From positions 1 through 63,881 of the forward strand of contig NZ_FWFQ01000021.1 of NCBI RefSeq assembly GCF_900172235.1: a stretch of 63,881 nt of DNA, given 5' to 3'. The notes under the pieces are model-generated. The model was not told where the DNA came from. It was given only the letters and a program-made list of their open reading frames with translations, and ran no database searches. The DNA is from Pseudoruegeria aquimaris (GTDB lineage Bacteria > Pseudomonadota > Alphaproteobacteria > Rhodobacterales > Rhodobacteraceae). Made by a program: the position numbers and the translations under genes. Shown one piece after another: positions 54,052-63,756 of the stretch (positions within the stretch are counted from its first letter, which is position 1; each line of letters opens with the position of its first letter).

Positions 54052-54085
54052 ATAATTTGAAAAAGAAAAAAATTTCGAAATTATC
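54052..54085. promoter_or_regulatory. Probable GntR operator region (inverted repeat)
   Basis: An inverted repeat ATAATTT ... AAATTAT (54052-54058 and 54079-54085) with a perfect 12-bp palindrome AATTTCGAAATT (54072-54083) inside. Lies in the 225-bp AT-rich divergent space between dctP and the GntR gene. The remaining space holds no gene. Confidence 0.6.
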
Positions 54086-54172
54086 TGGATTTTTGGCATT
54101 TCGACGTGGTAGCGATTCCGGTCATAACCAGTTTCCGCGCCGGGGAAGGCGCGGGCAGGCGGGGAGTGCGCC

Positions 54173-54820
54173 ATGGTCAAGGGAGCCGATACGGCGGCGA
54201 TCTACAGCGATCTGCAGGACAAGCTGATCAACGGCTTCTTCGGGGCGGGCGAGAAGCTCAAGCCGGGCGCATTGCAGGGCACCTACGGCTGTTCCGCCAA
54301 CACGATCCGCGATGTTCTGCTGCGGCTCTCGGCGGTGGGGCTGGTGAGCTTCGAGCTTCAGAGGGGGTTTCGGACGAAGCCCAGTTCCCAGGCGATCCGG
54401 TCTGACGTAACCCGGTTTCGAATCATGCTGGAGCAGGAAGGCGCGGCGCGGTCGATGGTGCATGGCGGGGTGGCCTGGGAGGCGCAGCTGACGGCGGCCC
54501 ATCACAAGCTCGTGCACATCGAGACGCGGATCGCACGGGAATCCGGTGCGCCGGGGGACGACAAGGCGCTCTGGAGTGCGGCGGAATACGATTTCCACCG
54601 GACGCTCATCTCGGCCTGCGATTCGCCGATCCTGCTTGAGAGCTTTGAAAGCATCTACCTGCAGTTCCGGCAGCAGATGTTCGCGCTGGAGCGCGATTTC
54701 GGCGGCGATTACTTCCGCGCCATCATCGCCGAGCACCAGGCGATCCTCGACGTCGCGCTGGGCCGTGACGAAACGGCCTGCCGCGCGGCGATCCACGATC
54801 ATCTCAAGCGCAACCTCTGA
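54173..54820 (+). CDS. GntR-family (FCD) transcriptional regulator
   Basis: 215 aa. wHTH with IYSDLQDKLINGFFGAGEKLKPGALQGTYGCSANTIRDVLLRLSAVGLVSFELQRGF and an FCD effector domain (EYDFHRTLISACDSPILLESF). GGGGAG precedes the ATG. Divergent from the TRAP operon; likely its regulator. Its 3' end overlaps the convergent DenD-like gene by 22 bp. Confidence 0.92.
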   Translation: MVKGADTAAIYSDLQDKLINGFFGAGEKLKPGALQGTYGCSANTIRDVLLRLSAVGLVSFELQRGFRTKPSSQAIRSDVTRFRIMLEQEGAARSMVHGGVAWEAQLTAAHHKLVHIETRIARESGAPGDDKALWSAAEYDFHRTLISACDSPILLESFESIYLQFRQQMFALERDFGGDYFRAIIAEHQAILDVALGRDETACRAAIHDHLKRNL

Positions 54821-55809
54821 GCCTGCTCCGGCGCGAGATCCTCGCGGATGTAGCTTTCGATGATGGCCCGGAAATCGGCGTCCGCCCGGAAGCCGAGCGC
54901 CAGCGCACGCTCGGGCGCGAAATTGCGCGGCCAGCCGGCGACGATGCTTTCGATCACCGGGTCGGGCTGCGGCTTGATCAGCGCCACCACGTCGTTTCCG
55001 GCCACCGCGCGCAGGGCCTCGATCTGCTCTTCCACGGTGCACGACACGCCGGGCAGGTTGAGCGCGCGGCGCTGGCCCAGCGGCGCGGTGTCCAGCCGGG
55101 CGGCATGGCGCAGGAAGCCCACGGCCGATGCCGGCGAGGCGTGCCAGTGGCGCACGTCGGTGCCCACGGGCAGCACCGCCTCCTGCCCGTTGAGCGGTTC
55201 GCGGATGATGCCGGAGAAGAAGCCCGAGGCCGCCTTGTTGGGCTTGCCGGGGCGCACGCAGATCGTGGGCAGGCGGATGGCGATCCCGTCGAGGAAGCCC
55301 TTGCGCGAGAAATCGGCGAGCATCAGTTCGCAGGCGGCCTTCTGCGCGCCGTAGGAGGTCAGCGGCGCCGGTGGGAAACCGTCGTCGATGACCTCGGGGT
55401 AGGGGCCGCCGAAGACGGCGATCGAGGAGGTGAAGACGACGCGCGGGCAGTAGCTGCCGCCTGAGGCGAGATGTTCCTGGCGCACGGCTTCGAGGAAGTG
55501 CCAGAAGGCCATGTGGTTGACCGCCCAGCCGAGATCGAAATCGGCCTCTGCCTGCCCTGAGACGATGGCGGCGAAGTGGAAGATCACTGCCGGGCGCTCG
55601 GCCAGCGCGGCCCTGAGCGGCGCCGGGTCGGAGACGTCGGCGGTGATCTGGCGCGCCCCTGCCGGGCTGCCCGGCGGAAAGCCGAGATCCATCAGGGTGA
55701 GGGCGGATGTGGTGCCCGGCGTGAGCGGCTCGCGGGCGAGCGCATGGGCCAGTTTCTGGCCCACCATGCCGCCGCCGCCGATGATCAGGATGTTCTCGAT
55801 GGTGCCCAT
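54799..55809 (-). CDS. SDR-family dehydrogenase, D-erythronate dehydrogenase (DenD)-like
   Basis: 336 aa extended SDR. NAD motif ILIIGGGGMVGQKLA, catalytic SSIAVFGG and YGAQKA (YxxxK). The segment LTSYGAQKAACELMLADFSRKGFLDGIAIRLPTICVRPGKPNKAASGFFSGIIREPLNG resembles DenD, which oxidises 4-carbon sugar acids. No OtnK/OtnC partners are present, so another acid is likely. Starts 1 bp before the next gene's stop. Confidence 0.88.
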   Translation of the reverse strand: MGTIENILIIGGGGMVGQKLAHALAREPLTPGTTSALTLMDLGFPPGSPAGARQITADVSDPAPLRAALAERPAVIFHFAAIVSGQAEADFDLGWAVNHMAFWHFLEAVRQEHLASGGSYCPRVVFTSSIAVFGGPYPEVIDDGFPPAPLTSYGAQKAACELMLADFSRKGFLDGIAIRLPTICVRPGKPNKAASGFFSGIIREPLNGQEAVLPVGTDVRHWHASPASAVGFLRHAARLDTAPLGQRRALNLPGVSCTVEEQIEALRAVAGNDVVALIKPQPDPVIESIVAGWPRNFAPERALALGFRADADFRAIIESYIREDLAPEQAQRLRLR

Positions 55810-55810
55810 G

Positions 55811-56692
55811 TCACAGCAGACCGTTGCGTTTCTTGAGTTCGAGGTAGAGCGCGGAGTGATCCATGTCGCCGCCCTCCATCGCGTCGCAGAGGTGGCGGAA
55901 ACGCTCGTTCACGTCATGGGTGGTGGGCAGGGTCAGGCCCAGCCCCGCAGCCTCGGCCAGCACGTTGTCCAGATCCTTGACCTGGAACTTCGTGAGCCCG
56001 CCGGGCACGAAATTGCCCTCCGTCATCCGCTGCCCGTGCTGTTGAAGGATGGTGGAATCGGCAAAGCCGCCCTTCAGCGCGTCGCGCACGGCGGCCGGGT
56101 CGGCGCCGCCCCGTTCCAGCAGCAGCATGGCTTCGGCCACCGCCGCGATGGTGATGGCGACGATGGACTGGTTGGCGAGCTTGGACAGCTCCCCGCTGCC
56201 CGAAGGGCCCACGTGCACCGGCCGCCCCATGGCTGCAAGCACCGGCTCCGCTTCGGCGAAGACCTCGGCCTCGCCGCCGACCATGATCGCCAGAGTGCCC
56301 GCCTCGGCCCCCTTCGTGCCTCCCGATACCGGCGCATCGAGGTGGCGCAGGCCGAGGCTTGCCAGATCCTGCGCCTGGGCGCGGGCCTCGGCCGGCTTCA
56401 CCGAGGCCATCTCGATCCAAAGCGCACCCGGTTTCAGCCCCGCGCGCAGGGCCGGTTCGGCCTGGACGGCGGCGGTCGTCGGGCCGTCGGCCAGCATCGA
56501 GATCACCACGTCCACGCCGGCCACGGCCTCGGCGGCGGTGTCGCAGACCTGCGCGCCGGCGGCGGCCAGCGGCTCGGCCTTGGCGCGCGTGCGGTTCCAG
56601 ACGCGCAGCGGATAGCCGGCCCGCAGCAGGTTGGCGCTCATCGGTGCGCCCATGAGGCCCGTGCCCAGAAGCGCGATCGTCGGTTTCGTCAT
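55811..56692 (-). CDS. NAD(P)-dependent beta-hydroxyacid dehydrogenase (LtnD/GarR-like)
   Basis: 293 aa. Rossmann ALLGTGLMGAPMSANLLRAG, DAPVSGGTKGAEAGTLAIMVGG and the catalytic-Lys helix GSGELSKLANQSIVAITIAAVAEAM. It shares its operon with the DenD-like gene (1-bp gap) and is divergent from the AraD-type dehydratase. A second member of the family is at 45748. Sugar-acid oxidation is likely. Confidence 0.92.
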   Translation of the reverse strand: MTKPTIALLGTGLMGAPMSANLLRAGYPLRVWNRTRAKAEPLAAAGAQVCDTAAEAVAGVDVVISMLADGPTTAAVQAEPALRAGLKPGALWIEMASVKPAEARAQAQDLASLGLRHLDAPVSGGTKGAEAGTLAIMVGGEAEVFAEAEPVLAAMGRPVHVGPSGSGELSKLANQSIVAITIAAVAEAMLLLERGGADPAAVRDALKGGFADSTILQQHGQRMTEGNFVPGGLTKFQVKDLDNVLAEAAGLGLTLPTTHDVNERFRHLCDAMEGGDMDHSALYLELKKRNGLL

Positions 56693-57005
56693 GTCCCCTC
56701 CCTTGCCTGGGGATGCAGATGCAGCATCCGTTCGGCCCTTGATTTCGGCGAAGCCTAGAGACTAGGGTCGCGCGCGGCCAGACCCATTTTCGCGATGTTT
56801 CGCATCGAAGCGGAAAATGCCTGAGCCGAACCGATCATGGCCGGGCTGCCGGGCGAAAGGGAGCGGAAACGAACGTGTTCCCAAGGGCTTGTGCAGTATT
56901 TGGTGCTGGTTGTTTCGGTTCGGCGGCACGGTGAAACGGGCCCGGCCCGGTGACATTTCGCAGGCCCCCGCGCGAGTCGGGGCCCGGTTCCAGGAGACGA
57001 ATGGC
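56693..57005. promoter_or_regulatory. Divergent intergenic region with inverted repeat
   Basis: 313 bp between the LtnD-like gene and the AraD-type dehydratase, with no gene visible. It contains a long imperfect inverted repeat at 56785-56819 (CATTTTC, inner GATG/CATC, then GAAAATG), a likely regulator site for both operons, and a 10-bp inverted pair GCCGAACCGA/TCGGTTCGGC at 56825-56834 and 56915-56924. Confidence 0.5.
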
Positions 57006-58796
57006 GTGAGCAACGAGACGAAGCGCGGGCTGCGCTCGCAGCAATGGTTCAACAACCCCGACAACCAGGAGATGACGGCGCTCTACCTCGAACGCTACCT
57101 CAACTACGGGTTGACGCGGGAAGAGCTGCAATCGGGCAAGCCGATCATCGGCATCGCCCAGACGGGCAGCGATCTGAGCCCCTGCAACCGCCACCACATC
57201 GAGTTGAGCAAGCGCGTCCGCGACGGCGTGATCGCCGCCGGCGGCACGGTGATCGAGATCCCGGTGCACCCGATCCAGGAAACCGGCAAGCGCCCCACCG
57301 CCAGCCTCGACCGCAACCTTGCCTACCTCAGCCTCGTGGAGACGCTCTACGGCTACCCGATCGACGGCGTGGTGCTCAACATCGGCTGCGACAAGACGAC
57401 CCCGGCGCTGCTGATGGCGGCGGCCACGGTGAACATCCCCGCCATCGCGCTCTCCGTGGGCCCGATGCTGAACGGCTGGTTCAAGGGCGAGCGCGCGGGC
57501 TCGGGCACGGTGATCTGGAAGGCGCGCGAGATGCTCGCCACCGGCGAGATCGACGATGAAGGCTTCATGGAGCTTGCGGCCTCCTCCGCGCCGTCCGTGG
57601 GCTACTGCAACACCATGGGCACCGCCACCACGATGAACTCGCTGGCCGAGGCGCTGGGGATGCAGCTGCCCGGTTCCGCCGCCATCCCCGCGCCCTACCG
57701 GGAGCGCGGCCAGATCAGCTACGAGACCGGCAAGCGCATCGTGGAGATGGTCCGCGAGGATCTGAAGCCCACCGATATCATGACGCGCGAGGCTTTCGAG
57801 AACGCCATCGTCATCAACTCCGCCATCGGCGGCTCCACCAACGCGCCGATCCACCTGAACGGCGTGGCGCGCCACCTCGGGGTGGAGCTGACCAACGACG
57901 ACTGGCAGGCGCTGGGCCACGAGATCCCGCTGCTGGTGAACCTGCAGCCGGCCGGCAAATACCTGGGCGAGGATTTCCACCGCGCCGGCGGCGTGCCGGC
58001 CGTGATCGGCGAGCTGATCGCCGCCGGGCTGCTGCCGCACCCCGATGCGATCACCGCCAACGGCAGGACGATGGCCGAGAACTGCGCCGCGCGCCGCACC
58101 GAGAACGATGACGTGATCCGTCCGGCGGACGCCCCGCTGATGCCGGCGGCGGGCTTCATCAACCTGTCGGGCAACCTGTTCGATTCCGCGATCATGAAGA
58201 CTTCGGTCATCAGCGAGGAGTTCCGGCAGCGCTACCTCTCCAACCCGGATAGCCCCAACGCCTGGGAAGGCCGGGCCATCGTCTTCGACGGGCCGGAGGA
58301 TTTCCATGCGCGGATCGACGACGAAAGCCTCGGCGTGGATGAAAACTGCATCCTGATCATGCGCGGCGCCGGGCCGATCGGCTATCCGGGCGCGGCGGAA
58401 GTGGTGAACATGCGCCCGCCGGCCTACCTGCTGAAGAAGGGCATCCACGCGCTGCCCTGCGTGGGTGACGGGCGCCAGTCCGGCACCTCCGGCTCGCCCT
58501 CGATCCTCAACGCCTCCCCGGAAGCCGCCGCTGGTGGCGGGCTGGCGCTGGTGCAGACGGGTGACCGCATCCGCATCGATCTCAACACCTGCACCGCCAA
58601 CATGCTGGTGGACGAGGCCGAACTGGAAGCGCGCCGCGCGAAACTGGGCGAGCGCCCCTTCACGCCGGAGTCGCAGACCCCGTGGCAGGAGATCTTCCGC
58701 GAGAGCGTCCGCCCGCTGTCCGAGGGCATGACCCTCGAAGGGGCCGACAAGTACAAGCGGCTCGCGCAGGGTCCGCTCCCGCGCGACAACCACTAG
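57006..58796 (+). CDS. IlvD/Edd-family sugar-acid dehydratase (AraD-like)
   Basis: 596 aa. Three Fe-S cysteines in the positions used by aldonate dehydratases: C60 ([10 protein letters not shown]), C128 ([10 protein letters not shown]) and C201 ([15 protein letters not shown]), plus [13 protein letters not shown] near the C-terminus. Close in length to L-arabinonate dehydratase. GTG start at 57006 with AGGAG at 56992; a 2-codon ATG-GCG-TGA overlaps it. Followed by an FAH-family hydrolase, so it probably begins a sugar-acid pathway. Confidence 0.92.
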   Translation: MSNETKRGLRSQQWFNNPDNQEMTALYLERYLNYGLTREELQSGKPIIGIAQTGSDLSPCNRHHIELSKRVRDGVIAAGGTVIEIPVHPIQETGKRPTASLDRNLAYLSLVETLYGYPIDGVVLNIGCDKTTPALLMAAATVNIPAIALSVGPMLNGWFKGERAGSGTVIWKAREMLATGEIDDEGFMELAASSAPSVGYCNTMGTATTMNSLAEALGMQLPGSAAIPAPYRERGQISYETGKRIVEMVREDLKPTDIMTREAFENAIVINSAIGGSTNAPIHLNGVARHLGVELTNDDWQALGHEIPLLVNLQPAGKYLGEDFHRAGGVPAVIGELIAAGLLPHPDAITANGRTMAENCAARRTENDDVIRPADAPLMPAAGFINLSGNLFDSAIMKTSVISEEFRQRYLSNPDSPNAWEGRAIVFDGPEDFHARIDDESLGVDENCILIMRGAGPIGYPGAAEVVNMRPPAYLLKKGIHALPCVGDGRQSGTSGSPSILNASPEAAAGGGLALVQTGDRIRIDLNTCTANMLVDEAELEARRAKLGERPFTPESQTPWQEIFRESVRPLSEGMTLEGADKYKRLAQGPLPRDNH

Positions 58797-58814
58797 GCAG
58801 GCAAGGGAGGCAAC

Positions 58815-59663
58815 ATGAAACTGGTGCGGTTTGGCGCGCCGGGGGAGGAGAAGCCCGGCATCGTCGGCCCGGAAGGGGAGATCCGCGATCTCTCCTCCCA
58901 TGTGCCCGACATCAGCGGCGCGCATCTGGATGCCCGCACGCTGGCGCGCCTGAGGGCGCTCGATCCGGCCGGGCTGCCGCGGGCGCCGGAAGGCGCCCGG
59001 CTCGGGCCCTGCGTGGGCAACATCGGCAAGTTCATGTGCATCGGGCTCAATTACTCCGATCACGCGGCCGAAAGCGGCCTGCCGATCCCAGAGCATCCGA
59101 TCCTGTTCATGAAGGCCAATTCGGCGATCAGCGGCGCAAACGATGACGTCGTTCTGCCGCGCGGCTCCACCCGCAGCGACTGGGAGGTCGAACTGGGGGT
59201 GGTGATCGGCAAGGCGGCGAAATACGTGAGCGAGGCCGAGGCGCTCGAACACGTGGCCGGCTACTGCATCTGCAACGATGTTTCGGAGCGCTCCTTCCAG
59301 CTCGATCTCACCGGGCAATGGACCAAGGGCAAGAGCTGCGACACCTTCGGCCCCATCGGTCCATGGCTGGTGACGGCGGACGAGATCGCGGACCCGCAGG
59401 CGCTGGAAATGGGGCTGGAGCTCAACGGCACGCGGATGCAGCACGGCACCACGGCCACGATGATCTTTTCGGTGGCGCAGATCATCTCGCACCTGAGCCA
59501 GCTGTTCACGCTCCACCCCGGAGACGTGATCTCCACCGGCACACCGCCCGGCGTGGGCATGGGCATGAAGCCCGAACCGAGATACCTGAAGGAGGGGGAC
59601 GTCATGGAAGTCTGGATCGAGGGGCTGGGGCGTCAGCGCCAGGAAGTGCGCGCGGATGTCTGA
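58815..59663 (+). CDS. Fumarylacetoacetate hydrolase (FAH) family protein
   Basis: 282 aa. Family motifs: FMCIGLNYSDHAAESGLPIPEHPILFMKANSAI, EVELGVVIGKAAKYVSEAEALEHVAGYCICNDVSERSFQ, and GDVISTGTPPGVGMGM, with metal ligands E, E and D expected in the EVELGVVIG and CNDVSER segments. Resembles 2,4-diketo-3-deoxy-acid hydrolases of the rhamnonate/fuconate pathways. Overlaps the next gene by 8 bp. Confidence 0.92.
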   Translation: MKLVRFGAPGEEKPGIVGPEGEIRDLSSHVPDISGAHLDARTLARLRALDPAGLPRAPEGARLGPCVGNIGKFMCIGLNYSDHAAESGLPIPEHPILFMKANSAISGANDDVVLPRGSTRSDWEVELGVVIGKAAKYVSEAEALEHVAGYCICNDVSERSFQLDLTGQWTKGKSCDTFGPIGPWLVTADEIADPQALEMGLELNGTRMQHGTTATMIFSVAQIISHLSQLFTLHPGDVISTGTPPGVGMGMKPEPRYLKEGDVMEVWIEGLGRQRQEVRADV

Positions 59664-60621
59664 GAAACCCGTGCTGCTGCAGATCGGCTCGGTCACCGAG
59701 CGGATGAGGGCCCGTCTGGAGGCCGAATTCGAAATCCACAAGCTTTTCGAGCAGGAGGACCGGGCGGCCTTTCTCGCGCAGGTCGGCCCGTCCGTCACCG
59801 CGATCGTCACCGACGGGCATTGGGGCGTGCCCGAGGATGTGATGGCCGCCTGCCCGGAGCTGAAGGTGGTTTCGAGCTACGGCGTCGGGTATGACGCGAT
59901 CGACGCCGAAGGCGCGGCGCAACGGGGCATCCTCGTGAGCCACACGCCCGATGTGCTCAACGACGAGGTAGCCGATACGGCGATCCTGCTCTGGCTGGGC
60001 GTTTCGCGCCGGGTGGTTCCGGCGGATCGCTGGGCCCGCAGCGGTGATTGGGAGGCCAGGGGCGCCTTTCCGCTGACCCGCTCCGTGCAGGGCCGCACCA
60101 TGGGCATCCTCGGGCTGGGCCGCATCGGCCAGACCATAGCCGAGCGGGCGCAGGCCTTCGGGGCGAAGATCCTGTATCACAGCCGCGCGCCGAAGCCCGT
60201 GGATTTCACCTACTGCGCCGATCTGGTGGAGATGGCGCGCCAGTCCGACGTTCTGGTCTGCATCACGCCGGGCGGCGCGGCCACCAGGCACCTGGTGAAC
60301 GCGCAGGTGCTGGAGGCGCTGGGGCCCGAGGGCATTCTCGTCAACGTCTCGCGTGGCTCGGTGGTGGACGAGGCCGCGCTCGTGGCCGCGCTGGAAAGCG
60401 GCGCGCTGGGCGGGGCGGGGCTCGACGTGTTCGAGGCGGAGCCGAAGATCCCGGATGCGCTGAAGGCGATGGACAACGTGCTGCTCACGCCCCACGTGGG
60501 CTCGGCCACGGTGGAAACCCGCCAGGCGATGGGCGATCTGACCTGCGACAACCTCAGCCGCTTCCTGAAGGACGGCACGGTGCTGACGCCGGTGCCGGAG
60601 TGCAAGGCACTGAACGGCTGA
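59656..60621 (+). CDS. 2-hydroxyacid dehydrogenase (glyoxylate/hydroxypyruvate reductase-like)
   Basis: 321 aa. D-isomer family: catalytic Arg in VNVSRGSVVDEAAL, Glu in LDVFEAEPKIP, His in LTPHVGSAT, and NAD motif MGILGLGRIGQTIAERAQAFG. The reduction of glyoxylate/hydroxypyruvate or the oxidation of glycolate/lactate would fit the products of the FAH hydrolase. Convergent with the crotonase gene. Confidence 0.94.
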   Translation: MSEKPVLLQIGSVTERMRARLEAEFEIHKLFEQEDRAAFLAQVGPSVTAIVTDGHWGVPEDVMAACPELKVVSSYGVGYDAIDAEGAAQRGILVSHTPDVLNDEVADTAILLWLGVSRRVVPADRWARSGDWEARGAFPLTRSVQGRTMGILGLGRIGQTIAERAQAFGAKILYHSRAPKPVDFTYCADLVEMARQSDVLVCITPGGAATRHLVNAQVLEALGPEGILVNVSRGSVVDEAALVAALESGALGGAGLDVFEAEPKIPDALKAMDNVLLTPHVGSATVETRQAMGDLTCDNLSRFLKDGTVLTPVPECKALNG

Positions 60622-60662
60622 TCCTTCAGAGCGTGGCGCGGAACAGGCCGATGGCGCTCGGT

Positions 60663-61454
60663 TCAGGCCCGCCGCCAGCTGGGCACGCCCTTGTTCAGGA
60701 AGGCCTCGATGCCCTCCCGCGCCTCGGGTGTTTCCCAGGTGTCGGCGAGCCGTGTGATGGTGTCGTCGATCACGGTATCGTCGATGCGGGGGCCGAGCGC
60801 GCGCGCCAGTGCCTTGGCGGCGCCCACCGCGCCGGGCGCGACCTCCAGGTAGGGCGCGACCTCGGCTTCGACGCGTGCATCAAGATCCTCGGCCGCCGCA
60901 TGGCCGGCGATCAGATCCAGCGCCTGCGCTTCCGCCGCGCCGAACAGCCGGGCCGACATGAACACCCTCCGCGCCTTGCCCTCGCCCATGCGCGCGATCA
61001 CGTAGGGGCCGATGGTCGCGGGGATCAGCCCGAGCCGCGTTTCGGTGAGGCCGAACGTCGTGCCGCTCTCGGCGATCGCCACGTCGCAGACGCTGGCCAT
61101 GCCCACGCCGCCCCCGAAGACGCCGCCGTGGATCCTGCCGATCAGCGGGCTCGGCATCTCGTTGAGCGCCCTGAGCATCGCCGCCAGCTTGCGCGCCTCG
61201 CGCATCCGCGTGGGCCTGTCGGCCCGGATCTGATCCATCATCCAGCCCAGATCGCCCCCCGCGCAGAAGACCTTGCCCGCGCCCGAAAGCACCACCGCGC
61301 GGGTGCCCGGCGCCGCGCCGACGGTGCGGGCGAAATCGGTCAGTTCCTCGATCATCTGCGCCGAGAGCGCGTTGCGTGCTTCGGGGCGGTTCAGTTGCAG
61401 GGAGACGACGCCGCGGGCGTCGGTGGATACGGAAAGGGTCTGGTAGGCGGTCAT
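60663..61454 (-). CDS. Enoyl-CoA hydratase family protein (methylglutaconyl-CoA hydratase-like)
   Basis: 263 aa crotonase. FCAGGDLGWM oxyanion segment, GGVFGGGVGMASVCDVAIAES and FGLTETRLGLIPATIGPYV, where the second Glu is kept but the first Glu position reads G (GGGVGMA). The FGLTETRLGLIPATI motif resembles LiuC. Lies next to HMG-CoA lyase, as in leucine degradation, but the other liu genes are absent here. Confidence 0.88.
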   Translation of the reverse strand: MTAYQTLSVSTDARGVVSLQLNRPEARNALSAQMIEELTDFARTVGAAPGTRAVVLSGAGKVFCAGGDLGWMMDQIRADRPTRMREARKLAAMLRALNEMPSPLIGRIHGGVFGGGVGMASVCDVAIAESGTTFGLTETRLGLIPATIGPYVIARMGEGKARRVFMSARLFGAAEAQALDLIAGHAAAEDLDARVEAEVAPYLEVAPGAVGAAKALARALGPRIDDTVIDDTITRLADTWETPEAREGIEAFLNKGVPSWRRA

Positions 61455-61464
61455 GCTCGGGATC

Positions 61465-62316
<852 letters not shown>

Positions 62317-62508
62317 CTGTTCCTCCCTCGATGCCGCCATTTCCGGCGCGGCCAGTCCTACACGCTCACCGGTGGGCAGGGAAGAGGGGCCTAAGGGGCA
62401 TGGGATGTGCCCACCGGTTCACAATGGTGCGCAAATCGGCACCGGAGGTGTTGATTTTGTCGCCGCAACGCGGAAAGATTATGGAAGAGTTTCATGTAAG
62501 TGGTTTCA

Positions 62509-63537
62509 ATGGCACAAAATTCAAAGCCGTCCGTTCCTGTTCAGCGCCTTTCCCATCTCGTCTCCTGCCTTGATGACTACACTGGTTCGCCCCGCCCCGC
62601 GCAGGCGATTCTCGACGATCTCGGCGTCACGCGGGAGGATCTCCGGGTGCGGGACGGGCAGGTGGACACGCGCCTTGAGGCCCGCTTCTGCCAGGCCGCC
62701 TGCGCACTGGAGGGACAGGGCGAATTCGCGGTGCGCGCCGGGCTCGCCTTCGTGAATTCCCACTCGCTGACCACCTACATCGCCAAGTATTCGAAAGACA
62801 TGCGTGCGGCCATCGACGCGGCCTCGCGCTATCATGTGCTCGTCGATCCCACGACGGTCTACTGGCTTCAGGTCAGCAACAGCGCGGGGCATTTCCAGAC
62901 CCGCAGCGAAGACGGTGAAATCGCGCGGATGCACCACCACCGGGAGTTCCTCATCTGTGCGGCGCTGGCCACGATGCGCCAGATCACCCAGGTGCCCTTC
63001 TTCCCGCTCGAAGTGCGCTTCCGCCACGAGGCCGGCCCCTGCGCGGAAGCGATCCAGCGCAAGATCGGCTGCAACGTGGTGTTCTCCTCTGGCATGGATG
63101 AAATCGTGCTCGCGCCCTCCACGCTGGGCCTTGCGATCCCGACCTATGATCCCGCCCTGCGCGATCACCTCACCAACTACGGCAACCTCCTGCTGTCGCG
63201 CAACGACAGCGGCACGATGGATCTGCGCGCCCGCATCGAGAAGCTGCTGCTCGACGGGCTGCCGGGCCGCCTTGCCTCGGCCGACGAGGTGGCGGCCAAC
63301 CTCGGCATGAGCCGGCGCACCTTCGCCCGCCGCCTGAGCGAGAACGGCATCTCCTTCCGCGAGATCGTGGACGGCCTGCGCGAAGACATCGCCCGCAGCT
63401 ACCTGCGCGACGGTCTGCCGATCTCGGAAGTGGCCTACGTGCTGGATTATTCCGACCAGGCGGCCTTCACCACCGCCTTCAAGCGCTGGACGGGGCTCAC
63501 CCCCAAGGCCTACGCGCTGCAATCCTCCGCGGCCTGA
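62509..63537 (+). CDS. AraC-family transcriptional regulator (OruR/ArgR-like)
   Basis: 342 aa. N-terminal ligand-binding domain of the arabinose-binding-like Arabinose_bd type (residues ~25-210) and a C-terminal double HTH (LASADEVAANLGMSRRTFARRLSENGISFREIVDGLREDIARSYLRDGLPISEVAYVLDYSDQAAFTTAFKRWTG). ATG at 62509 or GTG at 62500; neither has a good ribosome-binding site. Divergent from HMG-CoA lyase, which it may regulate. Confidence 0.92.
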   Translation: MAQNSKPSVPVQRLSHLVSCLDDYTGSPRPAQAILDDLGVTREDLRVRDGQVDTRLEARFCQAACALEGQGEFAVRAGLAFVNSHSLTTYIAKYSKDMRAAIDAASRYHVLVDPTTVYWLQVSNSAGHFQTRSEDGEIARMHHHREFLICAALATMRQITQVPFFPLEVRFRHEAGPCAEAIQRKIGCNVVFSSGMDEIVLAPSTLGLAIPTYDPALRDHLTNYGNLLLSRNDSGTMDLRARIEKLLLDGLPGRLASADEVAANLGMSRRTFARRLSENGISFREIVDGLREDIARSYLRDGLPISEVAYVLDYSDQAAFTTAFKRWTGLTPKAYALQSSAA

Positions 63538-63756
63538 TCGCCTTCCGGCCGGTGGCGGAAAATCGAAAGGTTTTGGCAGGGGTGCGAAAGCCGCCTGCCC
63601 GCGAATCCCGTAGACCGCTCCCATCAAGGAGTGGCCACACAACAGGGCAGCCGCAGCCGTCTCCGCCGTGTTTCTGGGGAGAGCCGGCGTCGAGACCTGC
63701 GTCCTGCCGAAGAACAACGGTCAGTTGCCTCCTTTTCTGGCGTCTTCGGGCGCCTA
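63538..63756. other. Intergenic stretch between AraC gene and IS element
   Basis: 219 bp with no recognisable gene. A 55-codon GTG frame (63631-63798) runs into the element but shows no family similarity I know and has no spaced ribosome-binding site. It may be the remnant of a gene cut by the insertion. Confidence 0.4.

Noticed and set aside
56825-56924. GCCGAACCGA/TCGGTTCGGC distant inverted pair as looping operators
   Set aside because: A 10-bp match over ~100 bp is expected by chance at a few percent; no support beyond symmetry.
56835-59810. 991-codon minus-strand frame opposite the dehydratase and FAH genes
   Set aside because: Shadow frame, His/Arg/Gly-rich with no domain; opposite clear plus-strand enzymes.
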